DNA of 64,000 nt from Pseudolactococcus chungangensis CAU 28 = DSM 22330 (lineage in GTDB: Bacteria; Bacillota; Bacilli; Lactobacillales; Streptococcaceae). The translations under genes and the position numbers were made by a program. This document shows positions 18,264 through 27,268 of this stretch, one piece after another (the stretch's first letter is position 1; each line of letters opens with the position of its first letter). A model generated the notes under the pieces. It worked only from the letters and a program-made list of their open reading frames with translations. It had not been told where the DNA came from and did no database searches. Where the stretch lies: NCBI RefSeq assembly GCF_002441885.1, contig NZ_JXJT01000001.1:80467-144466 (forward strand), in the 5' to 3' direction.

Positions 18264-19694
18264 ATGACAATTAAAGATAAACTAACGACACTGCGAGAAA
18301 AATCTGGCTTTAGTCAAGCAGAGGTCGCGAGAAAAATCGGCGTTTCGAAGCCAACATATTGGGCTTGGGAGAAAGGGAATGCTAAGCCTAAGGCGGAAAG
18401 TCTTAAAAAACTGGCAGCATTGTATGACATAAATTTGGATGAACTGATGGAAAAAACTAACGAGAAAGTAGCGACACATATGACAACTTTTGAAAAATCC
18501 GATAAACTTGATGATGTTGCTTATGATATTCGGGGACCAGTTTTAGATGAAGCGAATCGTATGCGCGCTAATGGCGAGAAAATTTTGCGTCTTAATACAG
18601 GCAATCCAGCCGAATTCGGCTTTACAGCTCCAGATGAAGTGATTCGTGATTTAATCATGAATGCGCGTGATAGTGAAGGATATTCAGACAGTAAGGGTAT
18701 CTTTAGCGCGCGTAAAGCCATTATGCAGTATTGTCAAGTGTTAGGTTTTCCAAATGTTGATGTTGATGATATTTATACTGGTAATGGTGTGAGTGAACTC
18801 ATTTCTATGTCTATGAATGGCCTATTGAATACTGGAGACGAAGTTCTAGTGCCAATGCCTGACTATCCCCTTTGGACTGCGTCAATTAGCTTGGCTGGTG
18901 GTCATGCTGTGCATTATTTATGTGATGAGTCAGCGGAATGGTATCCTGACATTGCAGATATCAAGTCAAAGATTACGTCAAATACGAAGGCGATTGTCAT
19001 TATTAATCCAAATAATCCGACAGGTGCTGTGTATCCTCGAGAGGTCTTGTTAGATATCGTTGAAGTGGCACGTCAGAATGATTTGATTATCTTCTCGGAT
19101 GAGATCTATGATCGCATTATTATGGATGGTATCAAACACGTACCGATTGCGACTTTAGCACCAGATTTATTTGTCGTGACGATGAATGGTTTGTCTAAAT
19201 CACATCGAGTGGCTGGTTTTCGTGTTGGCTGGATGGTGTTGTCTGGTGATAAAAGACGTGCCCAAGGCTATATTGAAGGTTTGAATATGTTAGCCAATAT
19301 GCGGCTATGTTCGAATGTTCTGGCGCAGCAGGTCATCCAAACATCATTAGGTGGTACGCAGTCTGTTGATGAGCTATTGTTACCTGGTGGTCGTATCTAT
19401 GAGCAACGCGAATTCATCTATAAGGCTATGAATGAAATCCCAGGAATTTCAGCAGTGAAACCTAAAGCTGCCTTCTATATTTTCCCTAAGATTGATACAA
19501 GGATGTACAATATTCATGACGATGAGCAGTTTGTTTTAGATTTTCTGAAACAAGAAAAAGTCATGTTGGTTCATGGTCGTGGTTTTAACTGGAAAGATCC
19601 AGATCATTTTCGGATTGTTTATATGCCACGTGTTGATGAATTGGCACAAATTCAAGAGAAAATGACACGATTTTTATCTAAATATCGTCAGTAA
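18264..19694 (+). CDS. XRE-family HTH domain fused to an AlaT/AlaA-type aminotransferase
   Basis: The 476-residue protein joins an XRE helix-turn-helix (about 5-62; FSQAEVARKIGVSKPTYWAWE) to a complete class I PLP aminotransferase (from about 73). The enzyme part closely resembles E. coli AlaA (YDIRGPVLDEANRMRANGEK, IINPNNPTGAVY, PLP-lysine in NGLSKSHRVAGFR), which makes alanine from pyruvate and glutamate. The HTH is in frame with no gap, and residue 73 is a methionine where a normal AlaT would begin. GAGG at 18255 sets ATG 18264; a GTG at 18258 overlaps the ribosome site. This is not the MocR type, whose DNA-binding domain is GntR. codY lies 106 bases downstream. Confidence 0.9.
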   Translation: MTIKDKLTTLREKSGFSQAEVARKIGVSKPTYWAWEKGNAKPKAESLKKLAALYDINLDELMEKTNEKVATHMTTFEKSDKLDDVAYDIRGPVLDEANRMRANGEKILRLNTGNPAEFGFTAPDEVIRDLIMNARDSEGYSDSKGIFSARKAIMQYCQVLGFPNVDVDDIYTGNGVSELISMSMNGLLNTGDEVLVPMPDYPLWTASISLAGGHAVHYLCDESAEWYPDIADIKSKITSNTKAIVIINPNNPTGAVYPREVLLDIVEVARQNDLIIFSDEIYDRIIMDGIKHVPIATLAPDLFVVTMNGLSKSHRVAGFRVGWMVLSGDKRRAQGYIEGLNMLANMRLCSNVLAQQVIQTSLGGTQSVDELLLPGGRIYEQREFIYKAMNEIPGISAVKPKAAFYIFPKIDTRMYNIHDDEQFVLDFLKQEKVMLVHGRGFNWKDPDHFRIVYMPRVDELAQIQEKMTRFLSKYRQ

Positions 19695-19721
19695 ATTGTT
19701 TTAAAATAGAAAACAATAAAT

Positions 19722-19736
19722 AATTTTCTGAATATT
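19722..19736 (+). promoter_or_regulatory. CodY box upstream of codY
   Basis: AATTTTCTGAATATT matches the CodY consensus AATTTTCWGAAAATT at 14 of 15 positions. It sits directly against the -35 box of codY, as expected for autorepression. Confidence 0.8.
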
Positions 19737-19737
19737 G

Positions 19738-19766
19738 TTGTATTTCTGATTTGTTATTGTTATAAT
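19738..19766 (+). promoter_or_regulatory. codY promoter
   Basis: TTGTAT (19738-19743) and TATAAT (19761-19766) are spaced 17 bp, 34 bases before the start codon. Confidence 0.75.
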
Positions 19767-19800
19767 AAAGCTATAGAATCTTTTTAAAAATAGGAGAAGT

Positions 19801-20589
19801 ATGACTACTTTATTAGAAAAAACAAGAAGAATTACGGCGATTTTGCAAGAAGGGCTTAACAACTCTAGCGAAGAATTACCGTATAACGGCCTATCGGAAC
19901 GTTTATCAGCGGTAATTGATTGTAACTCTGTTGTCATTGATGGCAAGGGGGTTGTGCTTGGCTATGCCATGCCATATAAAACAAACAATGACCGTGTTGA
20001 GGCGATGTTTGATAAACGCAAATTATCAGATGAGTATGTTCAAGTCGCATCACGTACTTATGACACTGAGGCTAACTTGCCTGCAGATGCGATGTTGTCA
20101 CTTTATCCTCAAGAAGTTATCAAAGATCATCCTGATGGTAAAACGACAGTTGCGCCAATTTATGGTAGTGGCTTGCGTTTAGGGACATTTATCATCTGGC
20201 GTAATGAAGAAGCGTTTAGTGATGATGACCTTGTCTTGGTTGAATTGGCAACGACGGTTATTGGTATTCAGTTATCAAATCTTCAAATCGAAAAGATGGA
20301 AGAGAATATCCGTAAAGCCGCAGCTGTTAATATGGCTGTTAGCACGCTCTCTTATTCTGAAATGAAGGCCGTTAAAGCAATCCTTGAAGAATTAGGTGGC
20401 ATTGAAGGTCGTTTGACAGCCTCTGTGATTGCTGATAAAATTGGTATTACACGTTCAGTAATTGTGAATGCTCTTCGTAAACTTGAGTCAGCAGGGATTA
20501 TTGAATCTCGCTCGCTTGGTATGAAGGGAACTTACCTTAAAGTTGTTAATTCAGGTATTTATGAAAAACTTGAAGGTCGTAACTTTTAA
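19801..20589 (+). CDS. codY: Global nutritional repressor CodY
   Basis: The 262-residue regulator has an N-terminal GAF domain that binds branched-chain amino acids (about 1-155) and a C-terminal winged helix ([20 protein letters not shown] is the recognition segment). CodY represses amino-acid synthesis, peptide transport and proteolysis genes when nutrients are plentiful. AGGAGAAG precedes ATG 19801. A near-consensus CodY box abuts its promoter. The neighbouring aminotransferase gene is conserved next to codY in streptococci. Confidence 0.98.
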   Translation: MTTLLEKTRRITAILQEGLNNSSEELPYNGLSERLSAVIDCNSVVIDGKGVVLGYAMPYKTNNDRVEAMFDKRKLSDEYVQVASRTYDTEANLPADAMLSLYPQEVIKDHPDGKTTVAPIYGSGLRLGTFIIWRNEEAFSDDDLVLVELATTVIGIQLSNLQIEKMEENIRKAAAVNMAVSTLSYSEMKAVKAILEELGGIEGRLTASVIADKIGITRSVIVNALRKLESAGIIESRSLGMKGTYLKVVNSGIYEKLEGRNF

Positions 20590-20611
20590 GGTTGTTGAGT
20601 TAATGAATTTT

Positions 20612-20826
20612 TAAAAAATAGCAGTAATTTTAATATAAATCAGTTGAGAGAGCGCCTGTTGCTGAGAATGGCGCCTGATGTTTAAGATGAAGAACACTAT
20701 TTTGATGCAATTGAATAAAACTAGTAAAGGCTATTGTGCTCTAAATTTTGATTTTGGCGCAGTGGCGAATTAAGGTGGCACCACGAATTTCGTCCTTTTC
20801 TGACGATATTTGGGGTGCTATTTTTG
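20612..20826 (+). promoter_or_regulatory. T-box riboswitch of aspS, apparent specifier AAC (Asn)
   Basis: Stem I has a lower helix AAAATAG/CTATTTT (20615-20621 with 20697-20703), an AGTA (20623-20626) opposite GAAGAACA, an upper helix ATCA/TGAT, an AGAGA bulge and a GTTG apical motif. The T-box bulge region is AAGGTGGCACCACG (20772-20785). A terminator hairpin GGCACC...GGGGTGCT with TATTTTT closes the leader. The specifier triplet next to the lower helix reads AAC (20693-20695), followed by A, which is asparagine. No GAC occurs in the leader. The T-box is firm; the specifier is my reading of the fold. Confidence 0.85.
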
Positions 20827-20853
20827 TTAAGTTTTCTGTCGCGAAACTGTTAA

Positions 20854-20919
20854 GTCAGTGGTCTAGTGTCTATCGGTTCTAAGAAAAATACCGTTGAGCT
20901 AAGGTCAGACACCATTGAC
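20854..20919. repeat. Imperfect hairpin between T-box and aspS
   Basis: GTCAGTGGT pairs with ACCATTGAC and, after bulges, GTCT with AGAC and CGGT with ACCG. No T-run follows. A possible extended -10 box TGGTAAAAT (20969-20977) lies downstream, before aspS. Confidence 0.45.
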
Positions 20920-21009
20920 ACAAATAACTAAATAATTCTAAATTTTAAGATATATCAATGTATACCTATGGTAAAATAGGTTAAGTACGATAATAAGTAG
21001 AGGAAAAAT

Positions 21010-22773
21010 ATGAGAACAAAAACGATTGAGACAATTTTGAAACAAGGCGAAACCGTGACGGTAAAGGGGTGGGTAAACTCACGTCGTGACCATGGTGGTG
21101 TCATTTTTATTGATTTACGGGACTTTTCTGGTCTTTTGCAAGTCGTGATTCAGCCTGAAAATGTGGCTAATTTTTCGGCAGCTGAACATTTGCGTGATGA
21201 GTATGCCATTTCAGTCACAGGGAACATTCGCCAACGTGGTGAGGGGCTTGCTAACCCTAATTTGGCGACGGGGCAAATCGAATTGGTCGCAGCTGAGCTT
21301 GCGATTTTAAATGCATCTCAGCCTTTGCCAATTTCACTTAATGAAAGCAATAAATCAAGCGAAGATTTACGTTTGAAATATCGTTATTTGGATTTGCGTC
21401 GCCCTAAAATGCAAGAAACCTTGAAAAAACGTGCTAAATACCTATCATTTATTCGTCGTTTCATGGAAGATCAAGACTTTTTAGAAGTGCAAACGCCGAT
21501 TTTGGCTAATTCTTCACCAGAAGGAGCACGTGATTTCTTAATTCCAAGTCGTATCCATTCTGGTAAATTCTATGCCTTGCCACAAGCACCGCAACAGTTT
21601 AAACAGTTGCTTATGGTCGGTGGGATTGATAAATACTATCAAATTGCACCATGTTTCCGTGATGAAGATCCGCGTGCTGATAGACTTTATGGCGATTTCT
21701 ACCAGCTTGATTTGGAGCGCGCATTCGTAGAGGACGGCGAAGAAATTCGTTCAGAGATGGAAGTTTTAATTCAGAATCTGGTTAAAGATTTTGCTGGTAA
21801 AGCGCTTGTCTCAGAAGATATTCCGCGTATTTCTTATGAAGATGCTATGAACATCTATGGTAGCGATAAGCCTGACTTGCGCTTTGATATGACTTTGGTT
21901 GACTTGGATGAAACACTTGCGACAACTGAATTTGCTGTCTTTAAAAATGCTAAAAAAGTCAAAGCGATTTGTGTTAAAGGTGCTGCTAGCCTGTCACGCT
22001 CACAAATTGATAATTTCACTGAAATCGCTAAAAAAGAAGGTGCTGGCGGTTTGGCTTATTTGACTTATGTCGATGGGGGCATCAAATCACCGATTGCTAA
22101 ATTCTTGACAGAGGCTGAATTAGCTGAAATTACAGCCAAAACGGGTGCTGAAGATGGCGATATCGTTTTCTTTGGTGCGGGTAAACCTGCCATTGTAAAC
22201 CGTGTACTCGGCCGGATGCGTAATGAATTTGCGGATTTCTATGACCTCAAAGATAAAAATAAAGTAGCACTTTGCTGGGTTGTTGATTTTCCATTTTACG
22301 AATACGATGAACAAAATCGCAAAGTTGACTTTGGTCATAACCCCTTCTCATTGCCAAAAGGTGGTGTTCAAACACTTGAAGCAGCGAAAACAGATGCTGA
22401 TAAGTTGGCGATCAAGGCAGATCAGTATGACATGGTCATGAATGGTTATGAAATTTGTTCAGGTGCTGTTCGTAATTACAATCCAGAAGTGATGTATAAA
22501 GCCTTTGAAGTGATTGGCTATGACAAGTACTTTGTTGAGCAAAAATTTGGTGCCATGTTAGAAGCCTTTAAATTTGGTGCGCCACCACATGCTGGCTGTG
22601 CCTTTGGCCTTGAACGTATCTTCATGGTCTTGACTGGTGAAGAGAACATCCGCGAAGTTGTTGCCTTTCCGAAAAGTGCGGCTGGCGTTGACCTGATGAT
22701 GGATTCACCGAGTGATGTTGACCCTAAACAATTAAATGAATTGAAATTAGTTTTGGATATTGATTTTGACTAA
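21010..22773 (+). CDS. aspS: Aspartyl-tRNA synthetase
   Basis: The 587-residue class II synthetase is of bacterial type: N-terminal OB-fold (VKGWVNSRRDHGGVIFIDLRD), motif 2 (CFRDEDPRADRLYGDFYQLD), GAD insertion domain and motif 3 (GCAFGLERIFMVLTG). hisS, its frequent upstream partner, is absent; a T-box leader precedes it instead. gatC, gatA and gatB follow, so a non-discriminating enzyme that also makes Asp-tRNA(Asn) for GatCAB is possible. Sequence alone does not settle this. Confidence 0.97.
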   Translation: MRTKTIETILKQGETVTVKGWVNSRRDHGGVIFIDLRDFSGLLQVVIQPENVANFSAAEHLRDEYAISVTGNIRQRGEGLANPNLATGQIELVAAELAILNASQPLPISLNESNKSSEDLRLKYRYLDLRRPKMQETLKKRAKYLSFIRRFMEDQDFLEVQTPILANSSPEGARDFLIPSRIHSGKFYALPQAPQQFKQLLMVGGIDKYYQIAPCFRDEDPRADRLYGDFYQLDLERAFVEDGEEIRSEMEVLIQNLVKDFAGKALVSEDIPRISYEDAMNIYGSDKPDLRFDMTLVDLDETLATTEFAVFKNAKKVKAICVKGAASLSRSQIDNFTEIAKKEGAGGLAYLTYVDGGIKSPIAKFLTEAELAEITAKTGAEDGDIVFFGAGKPAIVNRVLGRMRNEFADFYDLKDKNKVALCWVVDFPFYEYDEQNRKVDFGHNPFSLPKGGVQTLEAAKTDADKLAIKADQYDMVMNGYEICSGAVRNYNPEVMYKAFEVIGYDKYFVEQKFGAMLEAFKFGAPPHAGCAFGLERIFMVLTGEENIREVVAFPKSAAGVDLMMDSPSDVDPKQLNELKLVLDIDFD

Positions 22774-22803
22774 ACCTGTCAAAAATTGATATAATAGACT
22801 CAA

Positions 22804-23103
22804 TTAATCAAATAAAACGAACATTTTGGGCTATTTTTCGTCACTTTATCGTTGATAAGCCTTGCCGTACATCTATGCGTCTTTGCTTTATCGTATCTGA
22901 CATTGAAGTTGTCGTTTTAGCGACTTACGGAAGAGCTATGGGCAATGTGACTTGGCGGTTTTGGTATTGGCACTTAGCGCATTACGTACCTGCTATGTAC
23001 AGTAGACTTGATTTTTGAAAGAATCTTAGTCGCTGGATTACCGCTTAGCCTTTGACCGAATTAGCAAAAACAGTTCAAAAATTTGTTCCTTTTCTTTAGT
23101 TAA
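22804..23103. mobile_element. Hairpin-array repeat element, copy 1
   Basis: About 300 non-coding bases between aspS and gatC start with TTAATCAAATAAAACGAACA and end in the inverse of TTAACTAAAGAAAAGGAACA, giving terminal inverted repeats. The inside is a string of small stem-loops. The blocks CATTGAAGTTG(T)CGTTTTAGCG (22901-) and ACCGCTTAGCC(T)TTGAC (23040-) recur in the element at 34.6-34.95 kb. It fits a MITE-like or REP-like element; mobility is inferred. Confidence 0.7.
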
Positions 23104-23217
23104 ATGACTATAAAACATGACATTATACGGATATTTCTAGAATTGCACCGGAAGGTGTCACACTAAATTTTTAGGGATGCCCCGAGGTTTGATTCCCGAA
23201 AAAAAGAGGAGAAATCA

Positions 23218-23511
23218 ATGGAAATCACAAAAGATGACGTAAAACACGTCGCGGATTTGTCAAAATTAGCCTTTGATGAAGCAGAAACTGCTGAATTTGC
23301 TGGCACATTGACAAAAATCGTTGATATGTTTATGAAATTAGAAGAAGTAGATACAACAGGTGTACCGTTTACATCAAATGTAGCAGATAATATCAATGCG
23401 TGGCGTGAAGACGTTGCGGTTGCAGGCTGGAACCGTGATGAATTGTTCCAAAACGTGCCAGAAGCTGAAGATGGTTTTATTAAAGTACCCGCAATTATGG
23501 AGGACAACTAA
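23218..23511 (+). CDS. gatC: Asp/Glu-tRNA amidotransferase subunit C
   Basis: The 97-residue small subunit stabilises GatA and wraps around the GatAB interface. The family core [17 protein letters not shown] and the ...[18 protein letters not shown] segment are seen. AGAGGAG precedes ATG 23218, and gatA begins two bases after its stop. GatCAB converts Glu-tRNA(Gln) to Gln-tRNA(Gln), and in some species Asp-tRNA(Asn) to Asn-tRNA(Asn). Confidence 0.95.
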   Translation: MEITKDDVKHVADLSKLAFDEAETAEFAGTLTKIVDMFMKLEEVDTTGVPFTSNVADNINAWREDVAVAGWNRDELFQNVPEAEDGFIKVPAIMEDN

Positions 23512-23513
23512 GC

Positions 23514-24962
23514 ATGACAACGATTAAAGCACTCCATGACAAATTGGTCAATAAAGAAATCTCAGCAGTTGAGCTTGCCAAAGCAACACTGAAAGATATC
23601 AAAGATCGTGAAGGTAAAGTTGATAGCTTTATCACGATTACAGAAGATGAGGCACTTGCACAAGCTGCTGCCATCGACGAGCGTGGAATTGACGCATCAA
23701 ACCCAGTTTCTGGGATTCCGATTGCGGTTAAAGACAATATCTCAACTAAAGGGATTTTGACAACAGCAGCATCAAAAATGCTCTATAATTATGAGCCTAT
23801 TTTCGACGCAACTTCTGTAGAAAAACTATATGCTAACGACATGATTATCGTTGGTAAAACTAACATGGATGAGTTTGCCATGGGTGGCTCAACTGAAAAC
23901 TCAGCTTTCAAACCAACCAAAAATGCTTGGGATGAAACAAAAGTACCTGGTGGTTCATCAGGCGGCTCTGCGACAGCTGTTGCAGCTAACCAAGTTTTGC
24001 TCTCACTAGGTTCTGATACAGGTGGCTCAATCCGTCAACCCGCATCATTTAATGGTGTGGTTGGTCTCAAACCAACTTATGGACGCATTTCACGTTTCGG
24101 TCTGATTGCCTTTGGCTCATCACTTGATCAGATTGGACCATTTTCACAAAACGTTGAAGATAATGCCCTCTTACTCAATGCTGTTTCAGGTTACGATCCA
24201 AAAGATTCAACCTCGTCAAAAGTTGCAGTCCCTGATTTTACGTCTAAAATTGGTCAAGATGTCAAAGGCTTAAAGATTGCCTTACCAAAAGAATATTTAG
24301 GCGAAGGGATTGATCCTCAGGTAAAAGAACAAGTCTTAGCTGCAGCTAAACATTTTGAAAAGCTTGGTGCGATTGTTGAAGAAGTGAGCTTGCCACATAG
24401 CAAATATGGCGTGGCTGTTTACTACATCATCGCCTCATCAGAAGCCAGCTCAAACTTGCAACGTTTTGACGGTATCCGTTATGGTTTCCGTGCAGAAGAT
24501 GCGGTTGATTTAGAAGATATCTATGTGAAAACACGCTCACAAGGTTTCGGTGAAGAAGTGAAACGTCGGATCATGCTTGGAACATTTAGTTTGTCTTCAG
24601 GTTACTATGATGCTTACTTCAAAAAAGCTGGACAAGTTCGGACTTTGATCATGCAAGACTTCCAAAAAGTTTTTGAAAACTATGATCTCATCATTGGTCC
24701 AACAGCACCGACTGTTGCCTATGATTTAGATACACAAGGTCATGATCCAGTTGCCATGTATTTGGCTGACTTGTTGACTATTCCAGTCAATTTGGCAGGG
24801 TTACCGGGGATTTCAATTCCTGCTGGTCAAGTTGACGGTCTACCTGTTGGCTTGCAAATCATTGGTAAAGCCTTTGACGAAACAACGATTTACCAAGCAG
24901 CAGCAGCCTTTGAAGCAACGACAGATTTCCATAAAAATAAGCCAGTCATTTTTGGTGCCTAA
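23514..24962 (+). CDS. gatA: Asp/Glu-tRNA amidotransferase subunit A
   Basis: The 482-residue amidase hydrolyses glutamine and passes ammonia to GatB. The amidase signature with the Ser-cisSer-Lys triad is intact: lysine in IAVKDNIST, then [13 protein letters not shown] and [12 protein letters not shown]. Length is standard. It is tightly packed between gatC and a Nudix gene (gap of two bases). Confidence 0.97.
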   Translation: MTTIKALHDKLVNKEISAVELAKATLKDIKDREGKVDSFITITEDEALAQAAAIDERGIDASNPVSGIPIAVKDNISTKGILTTAASKMLYNYEPIFDATSVEKLYANDMIIVGKTNMDEFAMGGSTENSAFKPTKNAWDETKVPGGSSGGSATAVAANQVLLSLGSDTGGSIRQPASFNGVVGLKPTYGRISRFGLIAFGSSLDQIGPFSQNVEDNALLLNAVSGYDPKDSTSSKVAVPDFTSKIGQDVKGLKIALPKEYLGEGIDPQVKEQVLAAAKHFEKLGAIVEEVSLPHSKYGVAVYYIIASSEASSNLQRFDGIRYGFRAEDAVDLEDIYVKTRSQGFGEEVKRRIMLGTFSLSSGYYDAYFKKAGQVRTLIMQDFQKVFENYDLIIGPTAPTVAYDLDTQGHDPVAMYLADLLTIPVNLAGLPGISIPAGQVDGLPVGLQIIGKAFDETTIYQAAAAFEATTDFHKNKPVIFGA

Positions 24963-24964
24963 AT

Positions 24965-25570
24965 ATGTCAGTTGACCAATTGATTAAGCGGTTGAATGCG
25001 ATTGCTGATGCAGGTTTGATTTATGGCAAGAATGCCTTTGATTTGGAACGCTATCAGGATATCAAAGATGTCTTGCGTGAATTGACAGGCGATTTGTCAG
25101 ATTTAACACCAGCAGAACTTAGTGATTTATTTCTTCCAACTAGCCATTATCCAACACCGATGATTGATGTCCGAGCCTTTGTAAAAAACGATGATGGTAA
25201 TGTCTTACTCGTCCGTGATCAAGCAAAAGGAGATTGGGCTTTACCTGGTGGGTATGGTGAAATTGGTTTTTCACCTTGTGAAAATGTCCTTAAAGAGTTA
25301 GTAGAAGAAGCAGGTGTCACAGGTGAAGTTGTTCGTTTGTTAGCTGTTTTTGATACGAATAAGTGGCAACCGCAAGGGAGACAGTATTATAAATTGGTCT
25401 TTGAATGTCACGCTTTAAGTGAAGATTTTCAAGTGAATAGTGAAACGTCAGAAATTGGTTATTTTAACTTGAAGGCCCTAACTGTTCCTTTGTCTGAGAA
25501 ACGCAATACACGTTCACAACTGAATTTGCTAGAGGAGTTATCCCAAACTGGTAAGCAATACGTTGATTAG
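24965..25570 (+). CDS. Nudix hydrolase (YjhB-like) inside the gat operon
   Basis: The 201-residue protein has an N-terminal helical domain of the Nudix_N2 type (about 1-55) and a Nudix domain with the box GGYGEIGFSPCENVLKELVEEAGV split over residues ~97-120. The Glu of the usual GE pair is Phe, as in other proteins of this subgroup, but the metal-binding REXXEE-like core (KELVEE) is kept. Relatives hydrolyse ADP-ribose or other nucleotide sugars. It lies two bases after gatA and 33 before gatB, so it interrupts the usual gatC-gatA-gatB order and is co-transcribed. Confidence 0.9.
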   Translation: MSVDQLIKRLNAIADAGLIYGKNAFDLERYQDIKDVLRELTGDLSDLTPAELSDLFLPTSHYPTPMIDVRAFVKNDDGNVLLVRDQAKGDWALPGGYGEIGFSPCENVLKELVEEAGVTGEVVRLLAVFDTNKWQPQGRQYYKLVFECHALSEDFQVNSETSEIGYFNLKALTVPLSEKRNTRSQLNLLEELSQTGKQYVD

Positions 25571-25603
25571 GCATTGACTCAAACAATAAATGGAGAAAAA
25601 TAA

Positions 25604-27034
25604 ATGAATTTTGAAACAGTCATTGGACTTGAAGTCCATGTCGAGTTGAATACCAACTCGAAAATTTTCTCACCAGCGCCTGCGCATTTTGGTGCGGGAC
25701 CAAATGAGAATACCAATATTGTCGATTGGAGTTTTCCAGGTGTTTTGCCTGTCATGAATAAAGGGGTTATCGAATCTGGTATTAAAGCAGCGCTTGCTTT
25801 AAATATGGATATCCACCAAAACATGCACTTCGATCGCAAGAACTATTTTTACCCAGATAATCCTAAAGCTTACCAAATTTCACAATTTGATGAGCCGATT
25901 GGTTATAATGGGTCAATTGAAATCGAGTTGGAAGACGGGACTAAGAAGACACTTCGAATTGAACGTGCTCACTTAGAAGAAGATGCAGGTAAAAATACAC
26001 ACGGCACAGACGGCTACTCCTACGTTGACCTAAACCGTCAGGGTGTCCCTTTGATTGAAATCGTATCAGAAGCCGATATGCGCTCACCTGAGGAAGCATA
26101 CGCTTACTTGACAGCTATTAAGGAAATCATCCAGTACACGGGCATTTCTGATGTGAAGATGGAAGAAGGCTCAATGCGTTGTGATGCCAACATTTCTCTA
26201 CGTCCTTATGGTCAAGAAGAATTTGGTGTGAAAACAGAGTTGAAAAACTTGAACTCCTTTAACTTTGTCCGTAAAGGTTTGGAATATGAAGTGGCACGTC
26301 AAGCCAAAGTTTTACGCTCTGGCGGTGTGATTCAACAAGAAACACGTCGTTATGATGAGAAAACGGGCGAAACAACGCTGATGCGTGTCAAAGAAGGGTC
26401 ATCAGATTACCGGTACTTCCCAGAACCAGATCTACCACGCTTTGAGATTTCAGATGCGTGGATTGACGAAGTCCGTTCAACCTTGCCAGAATTTCCGAAA
26501 GCACGTCGTGCTAAATATGTGGCTGAGCTCGGGCTTTCTGACTACGATGCGGCACAAATCACAGCAGCAAAAGATACGGCTGACTTCTTCGAAGCTGCGG
26601 TCAATGCGGGTGCGGATGCGAAATTGGCGTCTAATTGGCTGCAAGGTGAGGTCGCGCAATTCCTCAACGCAGAAGGGAAAAAACTTTCAGAAATTGGTTT
26701 AACACCAGAAAACTTGACTGAAATGCTCAAACTCATCGCTGATGGTACAATTTCATCAAAAATTGCTAAGAAAGTTTTCGTTGAATTGGCGAAAAATGGC
26801 GGTTCTGCCGAAGCCTTCGTTAAGAAAGCTGGCTTGATTCAAATCTCAGACCCTGCTGTTTTGGTACCAATTATTACAGATGTCTTGGCTAAGAATGAAA
26901 AAGCTGTCAACGATTACAAAGGCGGCAACAAAAATTCTGCCAAAGCCCTGATTGGTCAGCTGATGAAGGCAACCAAAGGTCAAGCGAATCCACAAGTTGT
27001 TCAAGAGTTGTTGTACGCTGAACTAGATAAATAA
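25604..27034 (+). CDS. gatB: Asp/Glu-tRNA amidotransferase subunit B
   Basis: The 476-residue subunit binds and phosphorylates the mischarged tRNA. The N-terminal signature [17 protein letters not shown], the catalytic-core segments ([26 protein letters not shown]) and the C-terminal helical YqeY-like tail (about 330-476) are complete. GGAG lies before ATG 25604. A terminator follows, ending the operon. Confidence 0.97.
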   Translation: MNFETVIGLEVHVELNTNSKIFSPAPAHFGAGPNENTNIVDWSFPGVLPVMNKGVIESGIKAALALNMDIHQNMHFDRKNYFYPDNPKAYQISQFDEPIGYNGSIEIELEDGTKKTLRIERAHLEEDAGKNTHGTDGYSYVDLNRQGVPLIEIVSEADMRSPEEAYAYLTAIKEIIQYTGISDVKMEEGSMRCDANISLRPYGQEEFGVKTELKNLNSFNFVRKGLEYEVARQAKVLRSGGVIQQETRRYDEKTGETTLMRVKEGSSDYRYFPEPDLPRFEISDAWIDEVRSTLPEFPKARRAKYVAELGLSDYDAAQITAAKDTADFFEAAVNAGADAKLASNWLQGEVAQFLNAEGKKLSEIGLTPENLTEMLKLIADGTISSKIAKKVFVELAKNGGSAEAFVKKAGLIQISDPAVLVPIITDVLAKNEKAVNDYKGGNKNSAKALIGQLMKATKGQANPQVVQELLYAELDK

Positions 27035-27073
27035 ATAGGAGTTTATCATCTTGACGAGACTTGTAGGATGATA

Positions 27074-27118
27074 AAAGAAAAACTGATTCGGATGATACAT
27101 TTGAGTCGGTTTTTCTTT
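27074..27118 (+). terminator. Terminator of the gat operon
   Basis: AAAGAAAAACTGATTC (27074-27089) pairs with GAGTCGGTTTTTCTTT (27103-27118) with two mismatches; the T-run is within the right arm. Confidence 0.8.
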
Positions 27119-27250
27119 ATTTAAATGCTTGAGTATGATACCATGAGGAGATGGCTTTAAAATAGTTTGCCTGTCTCATCAATCAAACAGTTTTGTGTCA
27201 GATGATGATGTGGTAGTTAACGTATTAATTCTAATAACAAACAAGGAGGT

Positions 27251-27268
27251 TTGAAAAAAACACGATGA
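27251..27268 (+). CDS. Possible five-codon leader peptide overlapping the DHA2 exporter start
   Basis: TTG AAA AAA ACA CGA TGA begins right after the strong ribosome site AAGGAGG (27243-27249), and its stop overlaps the exporter ATG (ATGA). The exporter start is 15 bases from that same ribosome site, too far for direct use. A coupled mini-ORF explains both facts, but it is inferred from spacing only. Confidence 0.3.
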   Translation: MKKTR

